From: Flavobacteriaceae bacterium PS02293
Lineage (GTDB): Bacteria > Bacteroidota > Bacteroidia > Flavobacteriales > Weeksellaceae
Assembly: GCA_029960045.1 (NCBI GenBank)
Contig: JASCOV010000003.1
Span: 186,001 to 250,000 of the forward strand
Length of the DNA stretch: 64,000 nt
Reading direction: 5' to 3'
The translations under genes and the position numbers were made by a program. Position 1 is the first letter of the stretch. Every line of letters begins with the position of its first letter. Shown here one piece after another: positions 8,560 through 16,517 of this stretch. Below the pieces are notes generated by a model that worked only from the letters and a program-made list of their open reading frames with translations, had not been told where the DNA came from and did not search any database.

Positions 8560-9579
8560 TTTCTTCTGATTTCTCCAGATGAAGCCGTCCAAAAGATAAT
8601 GCGTGAGTTGAGGAACAACCAAAAGCGGAACGAGAAACTGTTGCCAAGACATCGATAATTCGAATGATTGAATTGAAAAATGTTCTCTCCAAACCAAAAG
8701 TTCCCACATCAATTCTTCAAAAAAAGCAAATCCAATGATAATCAATACAAATAATAAAATTCCAAAGCTGGTTTTAAATATAGAAAGTTGTTTCAACGAT
8801 GCCGTTTCTTTTTGTTCAATTTCTCTGATATAAATCAAAGCGATGTAAGGAATTCCGTGAGAAATGACATTTAGTAACGTAAAAATCAAGTCGTTGTTGA
8901 AATAAACAATTCCAAAATACCAAGACAAGTATGTTCCGACAATGATTGCGTTTTTGGGAATGTTGAATGATTTATCTTTAATGAAAAAATAAATTGTTTT
9001 CAGAATCCAAACGCCGAGAATAATGGAATAAATTATCGTAATTGAAGGAACATAATTCGGGATAGAACCCAGCCAATTGAACTCATTTTCCACAAACCAA
9101 TTGAAAGCTCTCGGTGTTTTAATCCAATACAACATTGGGAAAATCGTAGCCGAATAAATTGCAATTCCGTCCCAAAATTTTGAAAAACCATTTTTCTCAA
9201 ATCTCGCATACAATCGCATAAATCCATATTGTTGACGAACAAAATGAAAAACTGCAACCAAAGCTAAAACTGACCAAAAAGTTAAGCTCCCGAATTGATA
9301 AAAAACCAAACCGAAAATCAGACTAACTGCAGGAATTCCTAAATACAAAAGTTTTCTTTTCTGGAATTCTTCTTTGATAAAATAAGTTTTGAATAAGGTT
9401 GAATAAACGTGCGCAACATCCACAAAAACAATAAGAATCAACCAAGTATAAAACGAATAATGATTTTCCAGATTCTGAATTTGACCTTGAAACAAAATCA
9501 CAATTGCCAGCACCAAAAAAGGAGGCGATAAAATAAATCGCCAATCGGTTTTCGCATTATGAATCCAAGGCTGTTTCAT
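8557..9579 (-). CDS. Multi-pass membrane protein with conserved-looking histidines, last gene of speD operon
   Basis: A 340-residue integral membrane protein with about ten hydrophobic helices, which I do not recognise with certainty. Histidines sit in or beside helices: DVAHVYST (about 56), VFHFVRQQYG (about 114), NVISHGIPY (about 245) and PQLTHYLLDGFIW near the C-terminus. That pattern would suit a metal or haem ligand set in a membrane oxygenase or desaturase-like protein, but this is inference. It is the seventh and last gene of the minus-strand speD-DUF4178-DUF350-aminopropyltransferase-FAD oxidoreductase run, 46 bp after the FAD gene. A role on the same substrate is therefore plausible. 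Confidence 0.75.
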   Translation of the reverse strand: MKQPWIHNAKTDWRFILSPPFLVLAIVILFQGQIQNLENHYSFYTWLILIVFVDVAHVYSTLFKTYFIKEEFQKRKLLYLGIPAVSLIFGLVFYQFGSLTFWSVLALVAVFHFVRQQYGFMRLYARFEKNGFSKFWDGIAIYSATIFPMLYWIKTPRAFNWFVENEFNWLGSIPNYVPSITIIYSIILGVWILKTIYFFIKDKSFNIPKNAIIVGTYLSWYFGIVYFNNDLIFTLLNVISHGIPYIALIYIREIEQKETASLKQLSIFKTSFGILLFVLIIIGFAFFEELMWELLVWREHFSIQSFELSMSWQQFLVPLLVVPQLTHYLLDGFIWRNQKK

Positions 9580-9625
9580 TTGAAGATATTTATTTTGTTA
9601 AAGGTCAAATGTAATCTTGGGGATT

Positions 9626-11221
9626 TCATATTCCAATCATTTCTTTTCCAGCTCTGATTCCTTGATGAAAGGCTTCTTCGAAAATAGAAATCCCTGATAA
9701 ATCTGTGTGAGCAAAGAAAATTTTGTCATCAATATTTTGAATTGCTAATTTTTTTTCTTTTCCAAAAATAAAATCAGGAACAGGCGAAATCATCCCGTGC
9801 CCTAATTTATGAAACTGAATATCAATAATAAAATCCTCGATTTCCGGATGTGCAATTTTCAAATCAGCAAGAACTATATTTTTCAATTCTTCTTCATTGA
9901 GGTTATATAATTTTCGCCTTGCTTTTTTACAATTATCAGTCGAGAAACTTCGGTAATAAGTAATGACTTTTTCACCCACAATTTGATTCAGATTCTGATG
10001 TTGGTCATTAATGTAACCTAGACCTTCCGTTCCGAAAATCACATTGTCCCAAGCCAATTCTTCTGCTCCTCCAAATTCATTTTTCAAAGTCAAAGTTGCC
10101 AAAAGCCAAGGAACATAATTGAAGTCTTTGAATTTTCTATTCTTAAAAATATGCTGATTCACAAACTGTGGCGTTGCAAAAAGAACCTTTTCAGCAATGA
10201 TTTTTTTTGAAGTTTTTGATTGATTATCAAAGACCAAAACCTCAACATTTTCTTTACCTGAATTGACATCAAAAACCAGATGATTTTTCAAGTGCTTGTT
10301 CTCAACAAATTTCGAAAGATGTTTTGCCAATCTTGCATTTCCTTCTGGCCAAGTGAAAACTTGGTCGTGACGATTGGTTGCCCAATTGTTTTTTCTACCG
10401 GCGAAATAATGGATTCCAGCCCACGCAGAAACATATTTCAATCCTAAGCCGTAATCATCTTTGCAGGAATAATCCAACAGCCAAAGTAATTCTTGTGATT
10501 TAAAATGATTATTGATAAGCCAATCCAAAAATGTTATTTTATCTAAATCTCGGGCTTCATCACTGGAACTTGAAACTGGAATGTCAAACCAATACTTTCC
10601 AGAAGCATCTTTTTTGATGCGAAATTCATCCATCAATTTGAAAAACTCTGAGATTTCTTCTTTTGTTGAATTTGAAATTCCGTTTTGTGGAACGAGGTCA
10701 TTTTGCCATTCATTTTTGAAAAATAAACGCTCTTCTTTTGGGAAAGTCAATTGTTCATCATCTAAGATTGGCAAACCATTTTCATCATCGCCGAGATAGA
10801 TTTTGCAGTCTTTCAGAAAATCAATTAATTCAACATCTTCTTTATTTGGAATAGGAAGATAATGTGCACCGAGAGGAAATTTTGAAAATTTATTTTCCCC
10901 ATTAGAAGCATTTCCACCCAAATGATTTTCCATTTCGACCATAAGAAAATCGGTTTCATTATTTTTTTTCAAATATCTGCAAGCCGAAAGTCCGGAGATT
11001 CCGCCTCCTACAATCAGAAATTTAGTTCTGATTTCTTCCGTAGGTTTTGGAAAATTTTTTGCCCAGAGCTTGTGCCCCAAAACGTAATTAGTTCCAGTAA
11101 TCTTAAGTAAAATGAATTTAGTTTTCTGTTTACAATATTGCAGAAATGGCAACATTGTTCCAGCCCAAAATAGAGTTGTAAGAAAAGATTTTCGTGAAAT
11201 ATGACTGGATTTTTGAGACAA
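9626..11221 (-). CDS. FAD-dependent amine-oxidase-like oxidoreductase
   Basis: A 531-residue flavoprotein. The dinucleotide-binding motif is VGGGISGLSACRYL (glycines 72-77) with the acidic ribose-binding residue about 20 residues later (FLMVEMENHLGGNA). This is the layout of the amine oxidase/phytoene desaturase superfamily. The N-terminus has a Tat-like signal (SRKSFLTTLFWAGTMLPF), so the folded flavoprotein may be exported or membrane-tethered. The 'LQYC' at 27-30 is a poor lipobox. The C-terminal AHTDLSGISIFEEAFHQGIRAG is the second FAD-contact motif. It follows the aminopropyltransferase gene by 15 bp, which makes an oxidised polyamine a reasonable but unproven substrate. Confidence 0.85.
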   Translation of the reverse strand: MSQKSSHISRKSFLTTLFWAGTMLPFLQYCKQKTKFILLKITGTNYVLGHKLWAKNFPKPTEEIRTKFLIVGGGISGLSACRYLKKNNETDFLMVEMENHLGGNASNGENKFSKFPLGAHYLPIPNKEDVELIDFLKDCKIYLGDDENGLPILDDEQLTFPKEERLFFKNEWQNDLVPQNGISNSTKEEISEFFKLMDEFRIKKDASGKYWFDIPVSSSSDEARDLDKITFLDWLINNHFKSQELLWLLDYSCKDDYGLGLKYVSAWAGIHYFAGRKNNWATNRHDQVFTWPEGNARLAKHLSKFVENKHLKNHLVFDVNSGKENVEVLVFDNQSKTSKKIIAEKVLFATPQFVNQHIFKNRKFKDFNYVPWLLATLTLKNEFGGAEELAWDNVIFGTEGLGYINDQHQNLNQIVGEKVITYYRSFSTDNCKKARRKLYNLNEEELKNIVLADLKIAHPEIEDFIIDIQFHKLGHGMISPVPDFIFGKEKKLAIQNIDDKIFFAHTDLSGISIFEEAFHQGIRAGKEMIGI

Positions 11222-11236
11222 TTTTTAAGTTTTATA

Positions 11237-12763
11237 TTACTGAATTTTTCCCCATTCCTCATCAAAATATCTTACCAAAACCTGATTGTCGAGACGGTTA
11301 ACTTCCACATCATCAGCTTTCATATCTTTACTGAAATATGACATTTGCTTGAAGTTGTAATCGTAAAATTTAAGATTCGGGATTTTTCTAATAATTTCAT
11401 TATCAGTCGGTTCAAAAGATGCGAGGCAAAATCCCCATTCTCCAAAACTCGGAACATACGTGTGATAAGCTGTGGTAAAAGGAAAAATCTGATTAATTGT
11501 TTTATCAATACACCAAAAAGATTTTGGAGCAAAATAAGGTGACGTTGTCTGAACAACAATTTTAGTATCTTTAGTCGTAATCTTTTCCAATTCTTTATAA
11601 AACTGAAGCGAATATAATTTCCCTAAACTGTAATTGGAAGGGTCTGGAAAATCAATAATAATGACATCGTATTTTTTCTTGTTTTCCTTTACCCAAATGT
11701 AGGCGTCTTTGTTGATCACTTCAACTTTAGGATTAGAAAATGATTTGTGATTCAAACGTTTCATTGTTTCATTATTTCGGAAAAAATTGGTCATTTCTCC
11801 ATCCAAATCAACCAATGTGATGTGTTTTACATCTTTATATTTCAAAATTTCACGAACTGCAAAACCATCGCCTCCGCCTAAAACCAAAACATTCGAAATA
11901 TTCTTTGCCATAGACATCGCCGGATGAACCAAAGCTTCGTGATAACGATATTCATCAGCAGAAGAGAACTGAAGATTGTTATTAAGATAGAGTCGGAAAT
12001 CCTTATTATTTCTCGTCAAAACAATTCTTTGGTAAGGTGAGTTGTTTGCGTAAACGATATTCTCACCGTACATTTTTTCTTCTGAAAATGCTAATATTTT
12101 ATCAGAAAAAACAAAAAGTAGAAGTAAAACAACGAAAGAAAAGATGGCTCTTATTTTCAGAAAAATGGGGTTTTTTAGTTCTTTTTTGAGATAAAATGTC
12201 AGGAAAATAGCAATCGAGATATTAATTAATCCAAAAAATAATGGTGTGCGGACAATTCCTAAATTTGGAATCAGAACCAACGGAAAAAGAATGGATGCTA
12301 ATAAAGCCCCAATATAATCGAAGGCGAAAACATTGGAAACCAAATCTTTAAAAGCCACTTTATCCTTCAATATATTCATCAGCAAAGGAATTTCCAAACC
12401 TACCAAACAACCTGTAAGAAATACAAACAGATATAAAACCGGTTCAAAATGATGAAGCGTATTAAACAGAATAAAAAGTACAACAGAACTGATTCCGCCA
12501 ACCAAACCAACCAGGATTTCTATTTCTACAAAGACATTGAGAAGGTTTTTATGGATAAATTTTGCTAAGTAGGAACCAATGCCCATCGAGAAAAGATAAA
12601 CACCAATAATGAAGGAAAATTGCTTTACAGAATCACCCAAAAGATAACTCGCCAAAGCTCCAGCCACCAATTCGTAAATCAGTCCGCAAGTTGCAATTAC
12701 AAAAACCGAAAAGAGCAGAAGCAGTTCAAACGAGATTCGTTTTTTATCCATGAATTGCTGCAC
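11237..12763 (-). CDS. speE: Membrane-anchored polyamine aminopropyltransferase (spermidine synthase family)
   Basis: This 508-residue protein has about seven transmembrane helices (residues 10-215) fused to a spermidine-synthase domain (about 230-500). The catalytic domain keeps the binding residues: SADEYRYHEALVHPAM (D270, Y274, H275, E276), the GGGDG motif (296-300), LVDLDGEM, and D371/D374 in DFPDP. It would transfer the aminopropyl group of decarboxylated AdoMet, made by the SpeD encoded upstream, to an amine acceptor. The membrane anchor is unusual for spermidine synthase but known in this subfamily. The start overlaps the DUF350 gene by 20 bp; an internal ATG four codons in is also possible. 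The acceptor amine is unknown. Confidence 0.87.
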   Translation of the reverse strand: MQQFMDKKRISFELLLLFSVFVIATCGLIYELVAGALASYLLGDSVKQFSFIIGVYLFSMGIGSYLAKFIHKNLLNVFVEIEILVGLVGGISSVVLFILFNTLHHFEPVLYLFVFLTGCLVGLEIPLLMNILKDKVAFKDLVSNVFAFDYIGALLASILFPLVLIPNLGIVRTPLFFGLINISIAIFLTFYLKKELKNPIFLKIRAIFSFVVLLLLFVFSDKILAFSEEKMYGENIVYANNSPYQRIVLTRNNKDFRLYLNNNLQFSSADEYRYHEALVHPAMSMAKNISNVLVLGGGDGFAVREILKYKDVKHITLVDLDGEMTNFFRNNETMKRLNHKSFSNPKVEVINKDAYIWVKENKKKYDVIIIDFPDPSNYSLGKLYSLQFYKELEKITTKDTKIVVQTTSPYFAPKSFWCIDKTINQIFPFTTAYHTYVPSFGEWGFCLASFEPTDNEIIRKIPNLKFYDYNFKQMSYFSKDMKADDVEVNRLDNQVLVRYFDEEWGKIQ

Positions 12764-12959
12764 TGATGATGATAGAAATTCCTATTATAAAAGCACCCAG
12801 GATAATTGCAAGTGCCGTATTGTTGTTTTTCGAAATCTCGTGCCAGGTCTTTTCAGGCGTTAGTTTTTCAATAATGACATAGCAAACCAATAGTATGGCG
12901 ATTCCCAGAAACGAATACAATATCGAATTGAGTATGGGTAAATAATTAAAATTTTCCAT
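12744..12959 (-). CDS. DUF350 family two-helix membrane protein
   Basis: A 71-residue protein with two transmembrane helices: ILYSFLGIAILLVCYVIIEKLTP and TALAIILGAFIIGISIIISAAIH. The motif ...GIAILLVCYVIxxKLTP...NNTALAIILGAFIIGIxIIIxxAI is the DUF350 signature. DUF350 proteins have no established function. They recur beside aminopropyltransferases, AdoMet decarboxylase and DUF4178 proteins (family knowledge from memory), as here. The gene overlaps the aminopropyltransferase start by 20 bp, so the two are likely co-translated and may form a membrane complex. Confidence 0.88.
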   Translation of the reverse strand: MENFNYLPILNSILYSFLGIAILLVCYVIIEKLTPEKTWHEISKNNNTALAIILGAFIIGISIIISAAIHG

Positions 12960-12982
12960 ATTTTATTTTTTAAGATTCAAAT

Positions 12983-13177
12983 TTATTTATGATAAAATCT
13001 ATAACCAGAACTTCCGTATGAGCGGTATCTTGTGGTTCCGTCTTTGTACTTTTCTGTCGTTGCACAATCGCACAATTGGTTTCCGGAGTAAGTGAGATAT
13101 AGAAAACCTCCAAGGAAAGATGTTCCAAATAAAACCAGAAGTAGATTGTTCCTTAAATATTGTAAAACTTTTTCCAT
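12983..13177 (-). CDS. Tiny single-pass membrane protein of the speD operon
   Basis: A 64-residue protein with one hydrophobic helix (LLLVLFGTSFLGGFLYLTY), then a Cys-Asp-Cys pair (LCDCATTEKY) and a tyrosine/arginine/serine-rich tail (RYRSYGSSGYRFYHK). I do not recognise a family. It is spaced 23 bp before DUF350 and 9 bp after DUF4178, so operon position supports it as a real gene. The two cysteines close to the membrane could bind metal or form a disulphide; that is speculation. Confidence 0.65.
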   Translation of the reverse strand: MEKVLQYLRNNLLLVLFGTSFLGGFLYLTYSGNQLCDCATTEKYKDGTTRYRSYGSSGYRFYHK

Positions 13178-13186
13178 TAGCTAGTA

Positions 13187-14617
13187 TTAATTATTAAAAG
13201 GTGAGTAATTGCTGTTTTCCCATTTTGCTTTGTCGAACAGATATTTTCCCCAATAATTGAGTCCAACGAGTAAAGCCATAATTCCCATAATGATAAAATA
13301 GTTCCAAAAACTCACTGGTTCCCAAAATGCCTGAATTGCAAAATTAGGATTAGAAGAATCTGTATCAGGAATAGTTGCTGAGAAATTTGGATTCTTAAGT
13401 CTGAAATCCTTTGCCTGCTGAAGTTCTTTATAAATTACAGAATCATTGGTCTCAAGATTTGTAAGATTGTAAGCTATTTTATCTGCGGTTGCAAGTATGA
13501 TGACATCAACAAATCCATCGCCTGTGTACACAAAAGATTTCTGACCATCTGGCGAAAAGTATGTTTCTCCTAATTGTTCAAAACCTTGTTTCTGAGCATT
13601 TATCGAAAAATGATATTTCCCCGGAGCAACACCACAGAAATTGAATTCTTTGTTCGTGCCGCCTTCTGACCAGCTCTCACCATCTTCGTAACCGTGATAT
13701 TGTTCGATATCTTGTGATATATACTCTATTTCATTTGAATTTTCATTGACCAAACTTAATTCTATATTGGCCCAGGAATTATCGACGTTAGAAGCAAGTT
13801 TGACATTAAGTGGAGCCGATGCGCCTTTCAACTCAAAAGATTTGGAAATTAATTCTTTACTTCGGACAGATTCAAAACTTATTCTATCATTGAAAACTTC
13901 ATAATTACTTCTGGAAACAGTGTTGTAAAACTGAATTAAACTGATAATCAATCCAACAATTGCAAACACATTCAAAAGTTCTCTCGGATTCAAATAATAA
14001 GGCTGCACAACCCCAATGCCTGTATAATTGGGCATATAATGTAGTTTGAACTGCTTCCTGATTTCGCTTTTCGGAATATGTTTTCCCCACAGAAAATTCT
14101 TTTCAGTTCCTACAGATTCTACAGAAACCATTTCGGTTCCGTTGACAAATTCTTTGTAATTGGCTAACGTGAATTTTAGTTTATCTTCAAAAAATCCTGT
14201 TGCAGCTTCGATATTGTTTGGTGTAGATTCATACCAACGGTAATTCTTTCCTTCGAATTCTGCGTGAAATTTGAATTCTTTTTTTGGAATTTCTTTCGGT
14301 AGCATAAAAACCCAATGTCCGCTGCTCTCGCTGAGGAAAGCATCATTAAGATTTTTATCCTTAAGGTAATATTCTCTCCAAAAAACTGAACTTCCATATT
14401 TCTTGACGACAATGGCAACAACTGTGTATTCAGTTCCGTCGATTTTCCCTTTTTGACCAACGTCCAAAACCACATTTTCTGTTGGTTTTTTGACATTTTT
14501 GATGATTTTTCCTTTCTCACTTAACACCGAGCAAGACTTACAGATGAAGCTCTCAATGTCAAAATCGAGGTCTAAAGTATTTTCTTTTTTGCAACTTGGA
14601 CAAGTATAATTCATCAT
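13187..14617 (-). CDS. DUF4178 protein with N-terminal zinc ribbon and membrane segments
   Basis: A 476-residue protein. Two CxxC pairs (C6/C9 and C26/C29) form a zinc ribbon. It is followed by a DUF4178-type beta-rich region (about 50-190, with YTVVAIVVKKYGSSVFWREYYLKD and KFTLANYKEFVNGTEMVSVE). A transmembrane helix at about 215-235 (LLNVFAIVGLIISLIQFY) comes next, then an apparently extracytoplasmic beta domain. A final helix near residues 440-462 completes it. DUF4178 has no known activity. Its neighbours (SpeD overlapping by 4 bp, DUF350, aminopropyltransferase) point to a membrane-associated polyamine or envelope-stress role. The ATG is doubled (MM), so the start is uncertain by one codon. 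Confidence 0.82.
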   Translation of the reverse strand: MMNYTCPSCKKENTLDLDFDIESFICKSCSVLSEKGKIIKNVKKPTENVVLDVGQKGKIDGTEYTVVAIVVKKYGSSVFWREYYLKDKNLNDAFLSESSGHWVFMLPKEIPKKEFKFHAEFEGKNYRWYESTPNNIEAATGFFEDKLKFTLANYKEFVNGTEMVSVESVGTEKNFLWGKHIPKSEIRKQFKLHYMPNYTGIGVVQPYYLNPRELLNVFAIVGLIISLIQFYNTVSRSNYEVFNDRISFESVRSKELISKSFELKGASAPLNVKLASNVDNSWANIELSLVNENSNEIEYISQDIEQYHGYEDGESWSEGGTNKEFNFCGVAPGKYHFSINAQKQGFEQLGETYFSPDGQKSFVYTGDGFVDVIILATADKIAYNLTNLETNDSVIYKELQQAKDFRLKNPNFSATIPDTDSSNPNFAIQAFWEPVSFWNYFIIMGIMALLVGLNYWGKYLFDKAKWENSNYSPFNN

Positions 14618-14976
14618 CTTCGGATTTTGTGTTCTTTGATGATTTGTCCCGAGAAATACTCGGTTACGGCTTTGGCAATCGTTTCGGTTTTGTTAGAATT
14701 ATCTCCAAAATAATTACATAGCAAAATATCGAAGGTCAGTTGCGAAAATTCCGGCCAAGTGTGGATGCACAAATGAGATTCTTTTAGAATAACAGCCGAA
14801 GTGAAACTGCCGTTTGAAAAGATATGATGCGTTTCACCTACAACTTCAGTATCATTTTCCAGTAAGATTTCTTTGACTCTTTTGATGAATGAATCGTAGT
14901 CTAATAATAAATTTTCCTCACTTACTTTTAACGTTAATAAGATGTGCAATCCTTCGCTATAAGTTTCTAATTCCAT
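14614..14976 (-). CDS. speD: S-adenosylmethionine decarboxylase proenzyme
   Basis: SpeD makes decarboxylated AdoMet, the aminopropyl donor for polyamine synthesis. The 120-residue protein is a bacterial class 1b proenzyme. Self-cleavage is expected between E66 and S67 in KESHLCIHTWPE, which would create the pyruvoyl cofactor. H72 and C87 (FDILLCNYFGD) take the positions of the processing and catalytic residues. It is the first gene of the minus-strand operon, and its stop overlaps the DUF4178 start by 4 bp. A terminator of the preceding gene lies upstream, so transcription probably begins in 14977-15030. I see no good TAnnTTTG box there. Confidence 0.92.
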   Translation of the reverse strand: MELETYSEGLHILLTLKVSEENLLLDYDSFIKRVKEILLENDTEVVGETHHIFSNGSFTSAVILKESHLCIHTWPEFSQLTFDILLCNYFGDNSNKTETIAKAVTEYFSGQIIKEHKIRR

Positions 14977-15033
14977 TTGTGTTAAATAATGACAGCAATA
15001 TCCTATTTTTTTAGAAGATTGACAATAGAAAAA

Positions 15034-15060
15034 TAAAAAAGCTACAAAAATTTGCAGCTT
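15034..15060 (-). terminator. Terminator of the ctlX-like gene
   Basis: On the minus strand AAGCT-G-CAAA pairs with TTTG-T-AGCTT (15051-15060 with 15039-15048, one mismatch) and is followed by a T-rich run. It separates the guanidino-hydrolase genes from the speD operon. Confidence 0.75.
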
Positions 15061-15070
15061 CTATTGAATT

Positions 15071-16036
15071 TTATTTCTTTGGCAAAAAAACCTCAGCCAG
15101 CATACATCTTGCGCTTCCACCGCCGTTAGTTTCTATAGTTTCCAAATCTGAATAAATAATTTCTGAATATTTCTCAATTGCGGAAACCTGTTCTGGTTTC
15201 AAAGATTTGTAAGCACTTTGGCTCATCACAAGAAATTTTTCGCCTGAATTATTCTGAACTTGAAGCATATTTCCAGCGAAATTCTGCATTTGATCTTCGG
15301 AGATTTCTATTAATTCTTTTCCGGAATTTTTGATGGAATCTATTAAGTTTTGCCTTTCTAATTCGTCATCAATACAATCTAAGCATATTACGACAAATTT
15401 ATCGGCAACGCACATCATCACATTGGTGTGATAAATTGGAAGTCTTTCTTCTCCGGCAGTTTGATAAGAATGAAAAACGATTGGCGTAAATCCAAACTCA
15501 CTACAGAATTTTCTGAAAAGTTCTTCGTCTAATCTCAATGAAATTGAGCCGTAAGCAATCTTATTATCGTGGTCGAAAATCATACTTCCGGTTCCTTCCA
15601 GATATTTATTCTCATTTTCAATATCAGAATAATCGATGATTTCTTTTACTTCAAACTGTTCTTTGATTTGTTTGATGATATCTTCGCGTCTTTCCAAACG
15701 TCTGTTTTCAGCAAACATTGGATACAAAACAACTTTTCCATCTTGGTGAAAACTCACCCAGTTATTTGGGAAAATGGAATCCGGCGTTTTCGGCTCAATA
15801 GTATCTTTTATGGTAATGACATTGATACCTTTCGCTCTCAGTTTTTCCACAAAAGAATTAAATTCCTCAAGTGCCTTTTCCTGCACATTTCCTTCCTGCT
15901 GAACCTGGAAATAATTATTAACCGCCGTCTGCTCGTTGAATCCGAAAGCAATTGGCTCTATCATTAGAACGGTATCTGCGGATTGAGTTTGAAGGTTTGA
16001 GGGTTTGAGAGTTTGAGAGTTTGAAGTATTATCCAT
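15071..16036 (-). CDS. ctlX: CtlX-like guanidino-group hydrolase (arginine deiminase/DDAH superfamily)
   Basis: The 321-residue protein belongs to the guanidino-modifying superfamily. Landmarks are FGFNEQTAVNNYFQ near the N-terminus, PKTPDSIFPNNWVSFH (substrate-binding Asp/Asn region), YLEGTGSMIFDH, YHTNVMMCVADKF (catalytic histidine) and NGGGSARCMLAEV with the nucleophilic Cys311. This matches proteins named citrulline-utilisation hydrolase CtlX or DDAH-like; the substrate (citrulline, arginine or methylarginine) is not proven by sequence. Residues 6-18 (SNSQTLKPSNLQT) are encoded by an 8-bp tandem repeat and look foreign to the family. The next in-frame ATG (15964) would cut the first strand. 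The start overlaps the four-helix gene by 8 bp. Confidence 0.8.
   Translation of the reverse strand: MDNTSNSQTLKPSNLQTQSADTVLMIEPIAFGFNEQTAVNNYFQVQQEGNVQEKALEEFNSFVEKLRAKGINVITIKDTIEPKTPDSIFPNNWVSFHQDGKVVLYPMFAENRRLERREDIIKQIKEQFEVKEIIDYSDIENENKYLEGTGSMIFDHDNKIAYGSISLRLDEELFRKFCSEFGFTPIVFHSYQTAGEERLPIYHTNVMMCVADKFVVICLDCIDDELERQNLIDSIKNSGKELIEISEDQMQNFAGNMLQVQNNSGEKFLVMSQSAYKSLKPEQVSAIEKYSEIIYSDLETIETNGGGSARCMLAEVFLPKK
15985..16026. repeat. 8-bp tandem repeat (GAGTTTGA-like, five copies), left arm of an inverted repeat
   Basis: Five consecutive 8-bp units occupy 15985-16024: gagtttga, aggtttga, gggtttga, gagtttga, gagtttga. They lie in the 5' coding part of the ctlX-like gene. Positions 15995-16026 match the reverse complement of 16482-16513 at about 26 of 32 positions. 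Confidence 0.8.
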
Positions 16037-16433
16037 TGTTATTTTTTGTATTGGGATTGAAAGAACACCATTTTTCGGAATGATTCATCATCACTACAAG
16101 CATTCCAATTATCTCATTATATTGATTGTTCAAATTATTAAATTGGTCTTCATTTAAGTAATTGCAAGCCAGTGAAAACTGAAGCCAAGTTTGGGTTTCT
16201 CTTGCTTCGCCTTCAGAATCTGTAAGCTTTGCGACAAATGCTTTTTCATATTTCCGTTTTCCCCAAGCTTCACTAATATTGGCTGAAACTGACCTTGAAG
16301 AACGTCTGATTTGGTCTTTGAGAGAGTATGTTTCTTCCTTTGGAAATGTTTTTGAGAGTGCAAATATTTGCATTGCTACATCAAAAGACTTTTGAAAAAC
16401 TTTCAAATCTTGATGAAATTTAATTGTTGACAT
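16029..16433 (-). CDS. S23-type four-helix bundle protein
   Basis: The 134-residue protein is of the four-helix-bundle family (the '23S rRNA intervening-sequence protein' or S23 family). The signature is KFHQDLKVFQKSFDVAMQIFALSKTFPKEETYSLKDQIRRSSRSVSANISEAWGKR, followed by the helical KLTDSEGEARETQTWLQFS and the C-terminal YNEIIGMLVVMMNH. Such genes occur in 23S rRNA insertions and as dispersed single genes. Relatives act as accessory proteins (Avd) in diversity-generating retroelements, but no reverse transcriptase is nearby. It sits between two guanidino hydrolases and between imperfect inverted repeats, suggesting a mobile or dispersed cassette. Molecular role unknown; probably nucleic-acid binding (basic helices). 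Confidence 0.88.
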   Translation of the reverse strand: MSTIKFHQDLKVFQKSFDVAMQIFALSKTFPKEETYSLKDQIRRSSRSVSANISEAWGKRKYEKAFVAKLTDSEGEARETQTWLQFSLACNYLNEDQFNNLNNQYNEIIGMLVVMMNHSEKWCSFNPNTKNNNG

Positions 16434-16480
16434 CTTTTGTATTTTAAACTAAAATACAAAATTACACTCAATCTCTCCTA

Positions 16481-16517
16481 CTCTAAAACACTAAAACTCT
16501 CTAACCCTCAAACACAC
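16481..16517. repeat. Right arm of the inverted repeat flanking the four-helix gene
   Basis: The CTCTAAAAC/CTAACCCTCAAAC-rich stretch, read in reverse, matches the left repeat (15995-16026) at about 26 of 32 positions. It ends immediately before the stop codon of the upstream hydrolase at 16518. Confidence 0.65.

Noticed and set aside
16029..16433. Diversity-generating retroelement, suggested by the Avd-like four-helix gene
   Set aside because: No reverse transcriptase, template repeat or variable repeat was found nearby.
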